Shown: positions 1 to 9,170, counted from the first letter of the stretch. The stretch: 64,000 nt of DNA from Amphibalanus amphitrite (GCF_019059575.1 NW_024883427.1:21379-85378); one strand, 5' to 3'. Translations and numbers: made by a program. Notes: generated by a model not told the origin, from the sequence alone.

Positions 1-325
1 TTTCTAGCAGCTAACTGTTGTTAAAAATAACTTTCGCACGCAACCATCTCACTAAACGTATCCCGCTATCTCAAGCTATTCTTAGTGTTTGTTGTATTCA
101 TTACGACACGAAAATAGCATACAGGATATACCTATCTTCAAAATTATGCCACGTGCCAGGACAGACCGTTGCCGGGCAATGCAATAAGACATTTTTATAC
201 GGCTACCACATGGTATGGGTCAGATATGGGGCGATTGAAAAGCACGTGCCACGTGGAAACGTGTTTGATGGGGAACTTCGTGGAAAATCCGAGGATGCGC
301 TTTGATTGAGGGTGGCTGCTTTAAC

Positions 326-339
326 GGCACAAATGAATG
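326..339 (+). repeat. Target site duplication of the Penelope-like element, left copy
   Basis: GGCACAAATGAATG occurs here and again at 1473-1486, on either side of the insertion. Array B keeps the uninterrupted site near 55380-55397 (GGCAGAAATAAATG, then CACCAC), which confirms that 340-1472 is an insertion. A TSD of about 14 bp fits target-primed insertion. Confidence 0.85.
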
Positions 340-400
340 TATATGGTTGATGGCTGTGATGAGCATTGTTAGTATTATAGTTTTAGTGATGATGAAATAG

Positions 401-610
401 CCTTTGCTCATACTTAATCGAAAAATGACGAAAAAACAAAATATATATAAAGACACTGATATTTCGCCCTTGTGGCTTCTTCAGAGTGAACATTTAAAAC
501 ATTCATATTTGAAGCAGAGATGGCGAACGTGCGGATAACATTCTTTGCACCACCGATCACAAGTTGTTGCTACCATAAATAACAATAATCCAATTTTAAC
601 ACTTTACCCT
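401..610 (-). repeat. Left inverted arm (pseudo-LTR) of the Penelope-like element
   Basis: Reverse complement of 1265-1474 over about 210 bp, nearly identical by eye. The outer end reads CCTTTGCTCATACTTAATCG and the inner end AATTTTAACACTTTACCCT. Confidence 0.85.
454..488 (-). ncRNA. Hammerhead ribozyme-like motif, left arm
   Basis: Read on the minus strand: CACT (stem I), CTGAAGA (core box), AGCCACAAGGGC (stem II and loop), GAAA (core box), TATC (minimal stem III and cleavage site), AGTG (stem I return). The core boxes match the CUGANGA and GAAA consensus and stem I pairs over 4 bp. One extra A precedes a 3-bp GCC/GGC stem II, so activity is uncertain. Hammerheads are known in Penelope-like element pseudo-LTRs. 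Confidence 0.55.
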
Positions 611-922
611 AAGTACTAATCCTAAATACATCTAAGTCAATGATGCCTAAAATAAAAAGGCATGATTTACAATCACGATCTTCTCCCCAGACTGGCAGCA
701 TAGGTATACAGAAATAAAATGACGCATGTTGGCCTAAATAAGAACACACACGATCCCTACACAATTACACATTGGACACCGGTACCGAAATTTAGTAATT
801 ACAAGTAATTGGGTCCTACCCTCGTACTCAAATGTATCAACACATCACACCGAATACATTACATACGTGTAACATGTACATACATAATACACATCGATTG
901 ATGGCTGACAAAACGTAATCGT

Positions 923-1252
923 TTAGTGGAGCAGTGGCCACGTGTCGATCTGACCGTTCAGAGAGGGCTGCCTATCCCGGATAGCCTGAGCCTCGGCTAT
1001 CTTCCGGTCAGCTGCGTCTTTGCATCTGCGAAGAATGGTGACAGATAGCCGAGGCTGTGACTCATTCGGATGGCTCTCCCTCATATGTTCTCCAAAGGGA
1101 GTCTGCCTCGTACGATTGGTGCCGTCTCTAAAATGTTCATCGAACCTGTATCTGACACAGCGCTTTGTTTCTCCAATGTATGTCTGAGGAGGCCCGTCGG
1201 CAGCTGCGCACATCATACATGTGATCTGATAGACGACATTTTTCGTAAAGTG
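923..1252 (-). pseudogene. GIY-YIG endonuclease fragment of a Penelope-like element
   Basis: Remnant of the C-terminal endonuclease domain that nicks target DNA in Penelope-like retroelements. The frame is open from 1252 and ends at a TAA at 923-925, about 109 codons. It starts in-frame upstream of the first Met at 1216, and the upstream residues VVYQITC are part of the fold. Visible family features are Cys residues before the catalytic segment, YIGET followed by KR, a conserved R-x3-EH-type stretch (RFDEHF), a His near GEHMRESHP, and a late Glu followed by P-x-LN (EAQAIRDRQPSLN). The N-terminal reverse transcriptase is absent through 5' truncation, with an in-frame stop at 1253-1255. It cannot be autonomous, and expression is doubtful. 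Confidence 0.85.
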
Positions 1253-1264
1253 TTAAGTGGGTAA

Positions 1265-1472
1265 AGGGTAAAGTGTTAAAATTGGATTATTGTTATTTAT
1301 GGTAGCAACAACTTGTGATCGGTGGTGCAAAGAATGTTATCCGCACGTTCGCCATCTCTGCTTCAAATATGAATGTTTTAAATGTTCACTCTGAAGAAGC
1401 CACAAGGGCGAAATATCAGTGTCTTTATATATATTTTGTTTTTTCGTCATTTTTCGATTAAGTATGAGCAAA
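1265..1472 (+). repeat. Right inverted arm (pseudo-LTR) of the Penelope-like element
   Basis: Inverted copy of 401-610. Frames read out of each arm start with the same residues (MSLYIFCFFVIFRLSMSKG) on opposite strands, which simply reflects the inverted repeat. Confidence 0.85.
1387..1421 (+). ncRNA. Hammerhead ribozyme-like motif, right arm
   Basis: Identical 35-nt motif to that at 454-488, here on the + strand. Predicted cleavage would follow the C of GAAATATC at 1417. Stem I is CACT/AGTG (1387-1390 with 1418-1421). The extra A before stem II is present in both arms, so it predates or was copied with the arm. Confidence 0.55.
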
Positions 1473-1486
1473 GGCACAAATGAATG
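1473..1486 (+). repeat. Target site duplication of the Penelope-like element, right copy
   Basis: GGCACAAATGAATG, identical to 326-339. The satellite unit resumes directly after it with CACCACACTTGCCGC. Confidence 0.85.
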
Positions 1487-1524
1487 CACCACACTTGCCG
1501 CACGGCGCCATATTTGTCTTAATA

Positions 1525-2205
1525 GGTCAGTGTTTGCGTTTTGCGGACGGCGTGTGTTTTTTGCGGCGGGGTTTGCGTTTTTTTCGGTGTTTGCGTTTGG
1601 TGGCGGGCGGGCGTTTTCCCGTTTTTTTTTTGTGGTGTTTGCGTTTCGCGGCGGGCGGCGGTTGGCGGCGGGCGGGCGTTTTTTTTTTGCGGCGGTATTT
1701 GCGTTTTTGCGTTGTTTGTGTTTGGCGGCGGGCGGCGGTTGGCGGCGGGCGGCCGTTTTTTGCGGCAGTTTGAGGCGGACGGCGTTTTGCGGTTTGCGGC
1801 GTTTTGCGGTTGCCGGCGGGCGTCCGTTTTTTGCGGCGTTTTGCGGTTTGCGGCGGGCGGCCGTTTTTTTTAAGCGTTTTGCGGTTGCCGGCAGGCGGCC
1901 GTTTTTTGCGGCGTTTTGCGGTTAGCGGCGGGCGGCCGTTTTTTGCGGCGTTTTGCGGTTTGCGGCGGGCGGCCGTTTTTTGCGGCGTTTTGCGGTTGGC
2001 AGCGGGCGTTTTTTTGCGGCGGCGGTGTTTGCGTTTTTTGCGGTGTTTGCGTTTTGCGGCGGACGGGCGTTTGATTTTTTGCGGCGTTTTTTTAATTTTT
2101 TTTTCTGCGGTTTTCGGCGGGCGGGAGATTTTTTTGCGGCATTTGTGTTGGCGTTTTGGGCGTGCGTTTTGCGGTGTTTGCGTTTTGCGGCGGGCGGGCG
2201 GTTTT
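1525..2205 (+). repeat. A-poor G/T-rich minisatellite of unit 1
   Basis: Irregular ~37-bp repeats built from GCGGCGGGCGGCCG, TTTTTTGCGGCG and TTTTGCGGTTTGCGG modules with variable T runs. The + strand has very few A, so stop codons are nearly absent in all six frames and the long overlapping frames here are not genes. Confidence 0.9.
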
Positions 2206-2213
2206 TCACAATT

Positions 2214-2283
2214 AAAGTCCCAACCTTCGGATCCGCAGTGCTGTTCGACAAGCGCTGCCCGGGTATCCGAAGGTTGGGACTTT
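2214..2283. repeat. Conserved 19-bp-arm hairpin, unit 1
   Basis: AAAGTCCCAACCTTCGGAT and its exact reverse complement flank a loop that itself can pair (GCAGTGCT with AGCGCTGC, one G-T wobble). This copy has the CCCGGGTATCC version of the loop. Confidence 0.9.
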
Positions 2284-2499
2284 TCAATTAGACAAATCAC
2301 TATTCTTTAGAATTGTGATTTTCTATTGAAAATCCCAACCTGAGCTACCTCTCTAGGGGGGTGTTTAGCGTTTCTGCCGCGATTTAGGACATCTTGATAG
2401 GGAAGAAAACGGCACGGTAGAATTTTTTGCTATTTTCAGCGTTTGGTCCCGTGTGGGGGAGCTACCGGCTGGCATCGGTCGCTTGAAATATAATTAACC

Positions 2500-2770
2500 C
2501 GTTTTGGGGTAATCGGCACGTGCATTTTCCCATAGGGTTAACATGGGGGAAAATTGGAAATTCGATTTGCGAAAAATTTCGTCAATTATATTTGCTGATA
2601 TTTTTAGGATTGGATCTCGGCCAGGCACCTCACCTTTTGATGTTAGTTATTTAAAAATCATAGGGTACAGTTTCGGGTAATCGGGACGGATAGTTACCCC
2701 ATGTTGAGCCTATGGCAATTTTGAAAAATTATTTTCAAATCGATTTTGCATAAAATTTCCACGTTAGATT
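2500..2770 (+). repeat. Two diverged ~170-bp subrepeats in the AT-rich start of the unit
   Basis: GGGTAATCGGCACGTGC followed by CCCATAGGGTTAACATGGGG and an AAATTCGATTTGCGAAAAATTTC stretch (from ~2508) is matched at lower identity from ~2676 by GGGTAATCGGGACGGATAG, TACCCCATGTTGAGCCTATGG and AAATCGATTTTGC. This is one of several layers of old internal duplication and recurs in every unit. Confidence 0.6.
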
Positions 2771-2810
2771 TTGAAAAAGTTCCAATATGTTGTGCACCGG
2801 GGTGTTGGCT

Positions 2811-3065
2811 ACCACGTGGTATGGGTCAGATATGGGGCGATTGAAAAGCACGTGCCACGTGCAAACGTGTTTGATGGGGTAACCTCCGGGAAAATCCGAC
2901 ATTGGCCTACTCGGGGTTCTATGGCGCGGAAACGACTTCATCTAGCGACACCAAATCAGTGTAGCCGGTGAGCAGATGAGTCCAGCTTGTCGCACTAGTG
3001 GTCACGTGGCGCACGTGCAATTGCACGTGCCGTGGCACGTGGTCAATTTTGGTGCTTAAATATAC
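2811..3065 (+). promoter_or_regulatory. CACGTG cluster 1 with TATA-like box (reference unit)
   Basis: Contains ACCACGTGGT, CACGTGCCACGTG and a hairpin of GCACGTGC-type palindromes separated by 4 bases (3011-3030), with the last CACGTG near 3035. A TATA-like CTTAAATATA lies at 3056-3065. Seven CACGTG sites fall here. CACGTG is the E-box/G-box core bound by bHLH and bHLH-ZIP factors. Promoter function is inferred from arrangement only. Confidence 0.4.
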
Positions 3066-3350
3066 TAGCATTGTGAAATGCAAGGAATGGGGGAAATAGC
3101 CGTCAGGCCGTCAGTTTTTATGATAGGGTCGATCTGAAAACGGGTATAGGCACAGAATGAAGGAGGCTAAAAAACTGCTATCTCGGATTTTTTGTAAAAT
3201 GAAAAATTTAAAATTCTGGGGAAATTATATATTCGAAAGGTGAAATTTCCCTAAATTTTCCCGTTTTTCGAGTTTAGCCGTCCACTGTTCAGAGACGGTG
3301 ACACCGGCCGGGGTCATCTTTTACATGCTGGTGGCCACGTCGATGGGTCA

Positions 3351-3600
3351 TCACGTGGCCTGAGCGGTGAAGCTATCAGAGGTCCGGCACGTGCCACGTG
3401 GCCACGTGTTTGAGTCGCGTACCTCCCAGATTATCGTGTGTTTGCCGATTTGTGGCGTTATAGCACGAAAACAGCACCAGTCAGGAAGCCTGAAATGGTG
3501 CAACCGGCGAGGGGACAAGTCCTGCTTACACCACCAGTGGTTACGTGGCACACGTGTGAAGATGGGCACCTTCGTGGCGGAGATATTTTATAGTGAAATA
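3351..3600 (+). promoter_or_regulatory. CACGTG cluster 2 with TATA-like box (paralogue of cluster 1)
   Basis: Positions 3387-3556 align with 2848-3017 at a constant offset of 539-540 bp. Both start GCACGTGCCACGTG, continue through ACGTGTTTGA and a TACCTCC/AACCTCC stretch, and end with an AGTGG-T-ACGTGGC-CACGTG pair. Five CACGTG sites fall here. The block is followed by ATATTTTATAGTGAAATA, which is TATA-like and a partial palindrome. Promoter function is inferred. Confidence 0.4.
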
Positions 3601-3610
3601 TTCAAATGTG

Positions 3611-3890
3611 CATAACTTTGTAAGTTTAAGTCCGATTGGGCTAGAATTTGGTGGGTGGATGAATTGTTAAGCGACATGAACGAATGCGCCATGTCTGTTG
3701 CAGTGCGCCACGTTTGTCTCAAAGCGCCATTTTTGCCGCAAAGCGCAGAATGTGCTTAACTTTGTTGAACATTGGACGATTAGGATGCGCTGTAATTAAG
3801 GGATGGCTGCTTAAACGGCAGATATGAATGCACCACATTTGCCGCAGGGCGCCATATTTGTCTTAATGCGTCAGTGTTTGCGTTTTGCCT
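3611..3890 (+). repeat. Two ~145-bp subrepeats preceding the minisatellite
   Basis: Copies begin CATAACTTTGTAAG (3611) and CTTAACTTTGTTGAAC (3755). Each continues with a CCGATTGGG/ACGATTAGG motif, a GGATG segment, GTTAAGCGACA/CTTAAACGGCA, and then spaced GCGCCA motifs. The minisatellite follows the second copy, replacing its 3' part. Confidence 0.7.
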
Positions 3891-4562
3891 ACGGCGGGCG
3901 TTTTTTTGCGGCGGCGTTTGCGTTTTTTTCGGGGTTTGCGTTTGACGGCGGGCGGCCGTTTTTGCGTTTTTGGCGGTGTTTGCGTTTGGCGGCGGGCGGC
4001 CGTTTTTTGCGGTGTTTTGCGGTTGGCAGCGGGCGTGCGTGCGTTGCGGGCGTTTTTTTTGCGGTGGTGTTTGCGGTTTTTGTGTTTGGCGGTGGGCGGG
4101 CGGGCGATGCGGGTGTTTTTGCGGTGTTTGCGTTTGGCGGCGGGCGGCCGTTTTAGCGGCGGTTTGCGGTGGGTGGCCGTTTTTTTGCGGCGTTTTGCGG
4201 TTTGCGGCGGGCGGCCGTTTTTTTGCGGCGGTTTGCGGCGGGCGGCCGTTTTTTGCGGCGTTTTGCGGTTTGCGGTGGGCGGCCGTTTTTTGCGGCGTTT
4301 TGCGGTTGCCGGCGGCCGGCCGTTATTTGCGAATTTGCGTTTTGCGGCGGGCGTCCGTTTTTTTTGCGGCGTTGCGCGGTTGGCGGCGGGCGATGCGTTT
4401 TTTGCGGAGGCGGTGTTTGCGTTTTGCGGCGGACGGGCGTTTTTTGCGGCGTTTTTTTCTGCGGTTTTTGGCGGGCGGGCGATTGTTTTTTTTGCGAAGT
4501 TTGCGTTTGCGTTTTAGGCGTCGTTTTGCGGTTTTGCGTTTGGCGGCGGGCGGGCGGTTTTT
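3870..4562 (+). repeat. A-poor minisatellite, reference unit
   Basis: Same modules as in unit 1. It holds a G-quadruplex-type motif at 4094-4113. Equivalent tracts in other units are 6227-6790, 8456-9112, 9285-10026, 11653-12446, 14084-14862, 16529-17218, 18883-19662, 21326-22056, 23722-24497, 26166-26943, 28609-29348, 31016-31728 and 33372-34058. In 14101-14860 I count about 15 A in 760 bases. Confidence 0.9.
4094..4113 (+). other. G-quadruplex-type motif
   Basis: Four G3 runs separated by C, C and CGATGC (pattern G3-N1-G3-N1-G3-N6-G3). The same motif, or a close variant, recurs at the equivalent place in most units (for example near 6415, 8680, 9520, 11890, 16765, 19110, 23955, 26400, 28845 and 33605). 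Confidence 0.7.
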
Positions 4563-4569
4563 CACAATT

Positions 4570-4641
4570 AAAGTCCCAACCTTCGGATCCGCAGTGCTGT
4601 TCGACAAGCGCTGCCCGGGCCTATCCGAAGGTTGGGACTTT
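4570..4641. repeat. Conserved hairpin 1, reference unit
   Basis: Perfect 19-bp arms (AAAGTCCCAACCTTCGGAT and its complement) plus an inner 8-bp stem, 72 nt in total. It directly follows the minisatellite and is present in every unit, though altered in several. Confidence 0.9.
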
Positions 4642-4651
4642 TCAATTAGAC

Positions 4652-4691
4652 AATCACTATTCTTTAGAATTGTGATTTTCTATTGAAAATC
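4652..4691. repeat. Conserved hairpins 2 and 3, reference unit
   Basis: Hairpin 2 (4652-4677) pairs AATCAC-ATTC with GAAT-GTGATT around a TTTA loop with one T-T mismatch. Hairpin 3 (4674-4691) is GATTTTC-TATT-GAAAATC. They share GATT, so they are mutually exclusive if single stranded. Both are nearly invariant between units and lie just before the CTCTCTAG that closes the unit. Confidence 0.8.
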
Positions 4692-4713
4692 CCAACCTGA
4701 GCTACCTCTCTAG

Positions 4714-6943
4714 GGGGGTGTTTAGCGTTTCTGCCGCGATTTAGGACATTTTGACTCCCGCAAAAACGGCACGGTCAACTTTCTTGCCATTTTCACCGTT
4801 TGGTCCCCTATGGGGGAGCTACCTTGTGGCAAAGTTGCATAAAATATAATGGGCCCGTTTTGGGGTAATCGGCACGTGCATTTTCCCATAGGGTTAACAT
4901 GGGGAAAAATTGGAAATTCGATTTGCGAAAAATTTCGTCAATTATATTTGCTGATATTTTTAGGGTCGGATCTAGGGCTGGCACCTCAACTTTTGGTGTT
5001 AATTATTTAAAAATCATAGGATACAATTTCGGGTAATTGGAACGGATAGTTACCCCATGCTGAGCCTATGGCGATTTCAAAAAATTATTTTCAAATCAAT
5101 TTTGCCAAAAATTTCCACGTTAGATTTTGAAAAAGTTCCAATATGTTGTGCACCGGGGTGTCGGCTACCACGTGGTATGGGTCAGATATGGGGCGATTGA
5201 AAAGCACGTGCCACGTGCAAACGTGTTTGATGGGGTAACCTCCGGGAAAATCCGACATTGGCCAACTGGGGGTCCTATGGCGTGGAAACCACTCCACTTA
5301 GCGACACCAAATCAACGCAGCCGGTGAGCAGATGAGTCCAGCTTGTCGCACTAGTGGTCACGTGGCGCACGTGCTATTGCACGTGCCGTGGCACGGGGCC
5401 AATTTTGGTGCTTAAATATACTAGCACTGTGAAATGCAAGGAATGGGGGAAATAGCCGCCAGGCCGACAGATTTTATGATAGGGTCGATCTGAAAACGGG
5501 TGTAGGCACAGAATGAAGGGGGCTAAAAAACTGCTATCTCGGATTTTTTTGTAAAATGAAAAATTCAAAATTCTGGGGAAATTATATATTCGAAAGGTGA
5601 AATTTCCCTAAATTTTCCCGTTTTTTGACTTAAGCCGTCCACTGTTCAGGGACGGTGACACCGGCCGGGGTCATCTTTTATATGCTGATGGCCACGTCGA
5701 TGGGTCATCACGTGGTGTGAGCGGTGAAGCTATCAAAGGTCCGGCACGTGCCACGTGGCCACGTGTTTGAATCGAGCACCTCCCAGATTATCGTGTGTTT
5801 GCCGATTTGTGGCGTTATAGCACGAAAACAGCACCAGTCAGGAAGCCTAAAATAGTTCAATCGGCGAGGGGACAAGTCCTGCTTACACCACCAGTGGTCA
5901 CGTGGCACACGTGCGAAGATGGGCACCTTCGTGGCGGAGATATTTTATAGTGAAATATTCAAATGTACATAACTTTGTCAGTTTAAGTCCGATTGGGCTA
6001 AAATTTGGTGGCTGGATGCATTGTTAAGCGGCAGGAACAAGTGCGCCACGTTTGTTGCAGTGCGCCACGTTTGTCTCAAAGCGCCATTTTTGCCGCAAAT
6101 CGCAGAATGTGCGTATCTTTGTCGAACATGGGACGATTAGGATGCGCTGTGATTGAGGTATGGCTGCCTTAACGGCAGATATGAATGCATCACATTTGCC
6201 GCAAGGCGTCATATTTGTCTTAATGCGTCAGTGTTTGCGTTTTGCCCACGGCGGGCGTTTTTTGCGGCGGTGTTTGCGTTTTTTCGGTGTTTGCGTTTGG
6301 CGGCGGGCGGCCGTTTTTTTGCGGCGTTTTGCGGTTGGCGGCGGGCGGGCGGGCGTTGCGGGCGTTTTTTGCGGCGGTGTTTGCGTTTTTTTGCGGTTTT
6401 TGTGTTTGGCGGTGGGCGGGCGGGCGATGCGGGTGTTTTTTACGGTGTTTGCGTTTGGCGGCGGGCGGCCGTTTTAGCGGCGGTTTGCGGCGGGCGGCCG
6501 TTTTTTGCGGCGTGTTTCGGTTTGCGGCGGGCGGCCGTTTTTGCGGCGTTTTGTGGTTTGCGGCGGGCGGCCTTTTTTGCGGCGTTTTGCGGCTGGCGGC
6601 GGGCGATGCGGGCGTTTTTTTGCGGCGGCGGTGTTTGCTTTTTGCGGCGTTTTTTGCATTTTTTGCGTTTTTTTCTGCGTTTTTCGGCGGGCGGGCGATT
6701 GTTTCTTTTTTTGCGAAGTTTGCGTTTGCGTTTTGGGCGTGCGTTTTGCGCGTTTTGCGGTGTTTGCGTTTGGCGGCGGGCGGGCGGTTTTTCACAATTA
6801 AAGTCCCAACCTTCGGATCCGCAGTGCTGTTCGACAAGCGCTGCCCGGGCCTATCCGAAGGTTGGGACTTTTCAATTAGACAATCACTATTCTTTAGAAT
6901 TGTGATTTTCTATTGAAAATCCCAACCTGAGCTACCTCTCTAG
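4714..6943 (+). repeat. Array A unit 3
   Basis: A 2230-bp unit with a shortened minisatellite (6227-6790). Hairpin 1 is at 6800-6871 with the full loop. All other sub-blocks are in the standard order. Confidence 0.9.
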
Positions 6944-9170
6944 GGGGGTGTTTAGCGTTTCTGCCGCGATTTGGGTCATTTTGAATCCCTCAAAAACGGC
7001 ACGGTAGAATTTCTTGCCATTTTCAGCGTTTGGTCCCGTATCGGGGAGCTACCGGCTGGCATCGGTCGCTTGAAATATAATTAACCCGTTTTGGGGTAAT
7101 CCGCACGTGCATTTTCCCATAGGGTTAACATGGGGGAAAATTGGAAATTCGATTTGCGAAAAATTTCGTCAATTATATTTGCTGATATTTTTAGGGTCGG
7201 ATCTCGGGCTGGCACCCCAACTGACGGTGGTAATTATTTAAAATATAATTGACAAAATTTCGGGTAATCGTCACAAACAGTTACCCCATGTTGAGCCTAT
7301 GGCGAATTCGAAAAATTATTTTCAAATCGATTTTGCAAAAAAATTCCACGTTAGATTTTGAAAATGTTCCAATATGTTGTGCCCCGGGGTGTCGGCTACC
7401 ACACGGTATGGGTCAGATATGGGGCGATTGAAAAGCACGTGCCACGTGCAAACGTGTTTGATGGGGTAACCTCCGGGAAAATCCGACATTGGCCAACTGG
7501 GGGTCCTATGGCGTGGAAACCACTCCACTTAGCGACACCAAATCAGTGCAGCCGGTGAGCAGATGAGTCCAGCTTGTCGCACTAGTGGTCACGTGGCGCA
7601 CGTGCTATTGCACGTGCCGTGGCACGGGGTCAATTTTGGTGCTTAAATATACTAGTATTGTGAAATGCAAGGAATGGGGGAAATAGCCGTCAGGCCGTCA
7701 GTTTTTATGATAGGGTCGATCTGAAAACCAGTATAGACACAGAATGAAGGGGGCTAAAAAACGGCTATCTCGGATTTTTTGTATAATGAAAAATTCAAAA
7801 TTCTGGGGAAATTATATATTCGAAAGGTGAAATTTCCCTAAATTTTCCCGTTTTTCGAGTTTAGCCGTCCACTGTTCAGGGACGGTGACACCGGCCGGGG
7901 TCATCTTTTATATGCTGATGGCCACGTCGATGGGTCATCACGTGGCGTAAACGGTGAAGCTGTCAAAGGTCCGGCACGTGCCACGTGGCCACGTGTTTGA
8001 GTCGCGTACCTCCAAGATTATCGTGTGTTTGCCGACTTGTGGCCTTATAGCACGAAAACAGCACAAGCCAGGAACACTGAAATGGTGCAATCGGTGAGGG
8101 GACAAGCCCTGCTTGCACCACCGGTGGTCACGTGGCACACGTGCAAATCTGGGCACCTTCGTTGCGGAGATATTTTATAGTGAAATATTCAAATGTACAT
8201 AACTTTGTAAGTTTAAGTCCGATTGGGCTAGAATTTGGTGGGTGGATGAATTGTTAAGCGACATGAACGAATGCACCATGTTTGTTGCAGTGCGCCACGT
8301 TTGTCTAAAAGCGCCATTTTGCCGCAAATCGCAGAATGTGCGTAACTTTGTCGAACATGGGACGATTAGGGTGCGCTGTAATTAAGGGATGGCTGCTTAA
8401 ATGGCAGATATGAATGCACCACACTTCCCGCAAGGCGCCATATTTGTCTTAATGCGTCAGTGTTTGCGTTTTGCCTACGGCGGGCGTTTTTTGCGGCGGT
8501 GTTTGCGTTTTTTTCGGTGTTTGCGTTCAAAGGCGGGCGGCCGTTTTTGCGTTTTTGGCGGTGTTTGCGTTTGGCGGCGGGCGGCCGATTTTTGCGGCGT
8601 TTTGCTGTTGGCGGCGGGCTGGCGTTTTTTTGCGGCGGAGTTTGCGTTTTTTGCGGTTTTTGTGTTTGGTAGCGGGCGGGCGGGCGATGCGGGTGTTTTT
8701 GCGGTGTTTGCGTTTGGCGGGGGGGCGGCCGTTTTAGCGGCAGTTTGCGGTGGACGGGCGTTTTTTTGCGTCGTTTTGCGGTTTGCGGCGGGCGGCCGTT
8801 TTTTGCGGCTTTTTTGTGGTTTGCAGCGGGCGGCCGCTTTTTGCGGCGTTTTGCGGTTGCCGGCGGCCGGGCGTTATTTGCGTTGTTGCGATTTGTGGCG
8901 GGCGGCCGTTTTTTGCGGCGTTTCGCCGTTGGCGGCGGGCGATGCGGGCGTTTTTTTGTGGCGTTGGTGTTTGCGTTTTGCGGCGGACGGGCGTTTTTTT
9001 TGCGTTTTTTCTGCGCTTTTCGGCGGGCGGGCGATTGTTTTTTTGCGAAGTTTGCGTTTGCGTTTTGGGTGTGCGTTTTGCGGTGTTTGCGTTTGGCGGC
9101 GAGCGGGCGGTTTTTCACAATTAAAGTCCCAACCTTCGGATCCGCAGAGCTGTTCGACAAGCGCTGCCCG
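6944..9170 (+). repeat. Array A unit 4, ending inside hairpin 1
   Basis: A standard unit up to the left arm and loop of hairpin 1 (9123-9170). It then breaks: GCGCTGCCCGG is joined directly to TAACTTTGTCGAACAT of the next unit's pre-minisatellite subrepeat. The right arm, hairpins 2 and 3 and the whole AT-rich part of the next unit are missing. Confidence 0.85.

Larger units (their letters stand above)
340..1472 (-). mobile_element. 5'-truncated Penelope-like element with inverted terminal arms
   Basis: A 1133-bp insertion with a 14-bp TSD. Near-perfect inverted arms of about 210 bp lie at 401-610 and 1265-1474, consistent with the inverted pseudo-LTR arrangement known in Penelope-like elements. 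Between them on the minus strand is the C-terminal part of a GIY-YIG endonuclease (923-1252). The reverse transcriptase is missing: the coding part begins just inside the right arm after a TAA at 1253-1255, so the copy is truncated and non-autonomous. A unique tail of about 60 bp (340-400) lies outside the left arm, at the element's 3' end. Both arms carry a hammerhead-like motif. Confidence 0.85.
1..2356 (+). repeat. Array A unit 1 (leader, truncated unit, Penelope insertion)
   Basis: Positions 1-~200 are a leader not seen in other array A units but repeated at 55046-55250 at the start of array B. It runs into a shortened unit: the CACGTG block near 205-290 is joined directly to the sequence preceding the minisatellite (near 295-325), skipping about 1.1 kb present in complete units. 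The same junction occurs in array B (near 55340), so both arrays share this founding structure. A Penelope-like element interrupts the unit at 340-1472. The minisatellite is 1525-2205 and the hairpin 2214-2283. Confidence 0.85.
2357..4713 (+). repeat. Array A unit 2 (complete reference unit)
   Basis: A complete 2357-bp unit used here as the reference. The AT-rich start is 2357-2800, CACGTG blocks are 2811-3065 and 3351-3600, the ~145-bp subrepeats 3611-3890, the minisatellite 3870-4562 and hairpins 4570-4691. By hand count there are 13 CACGTG sites between 2357 and 3620. Confidence 0.9.
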
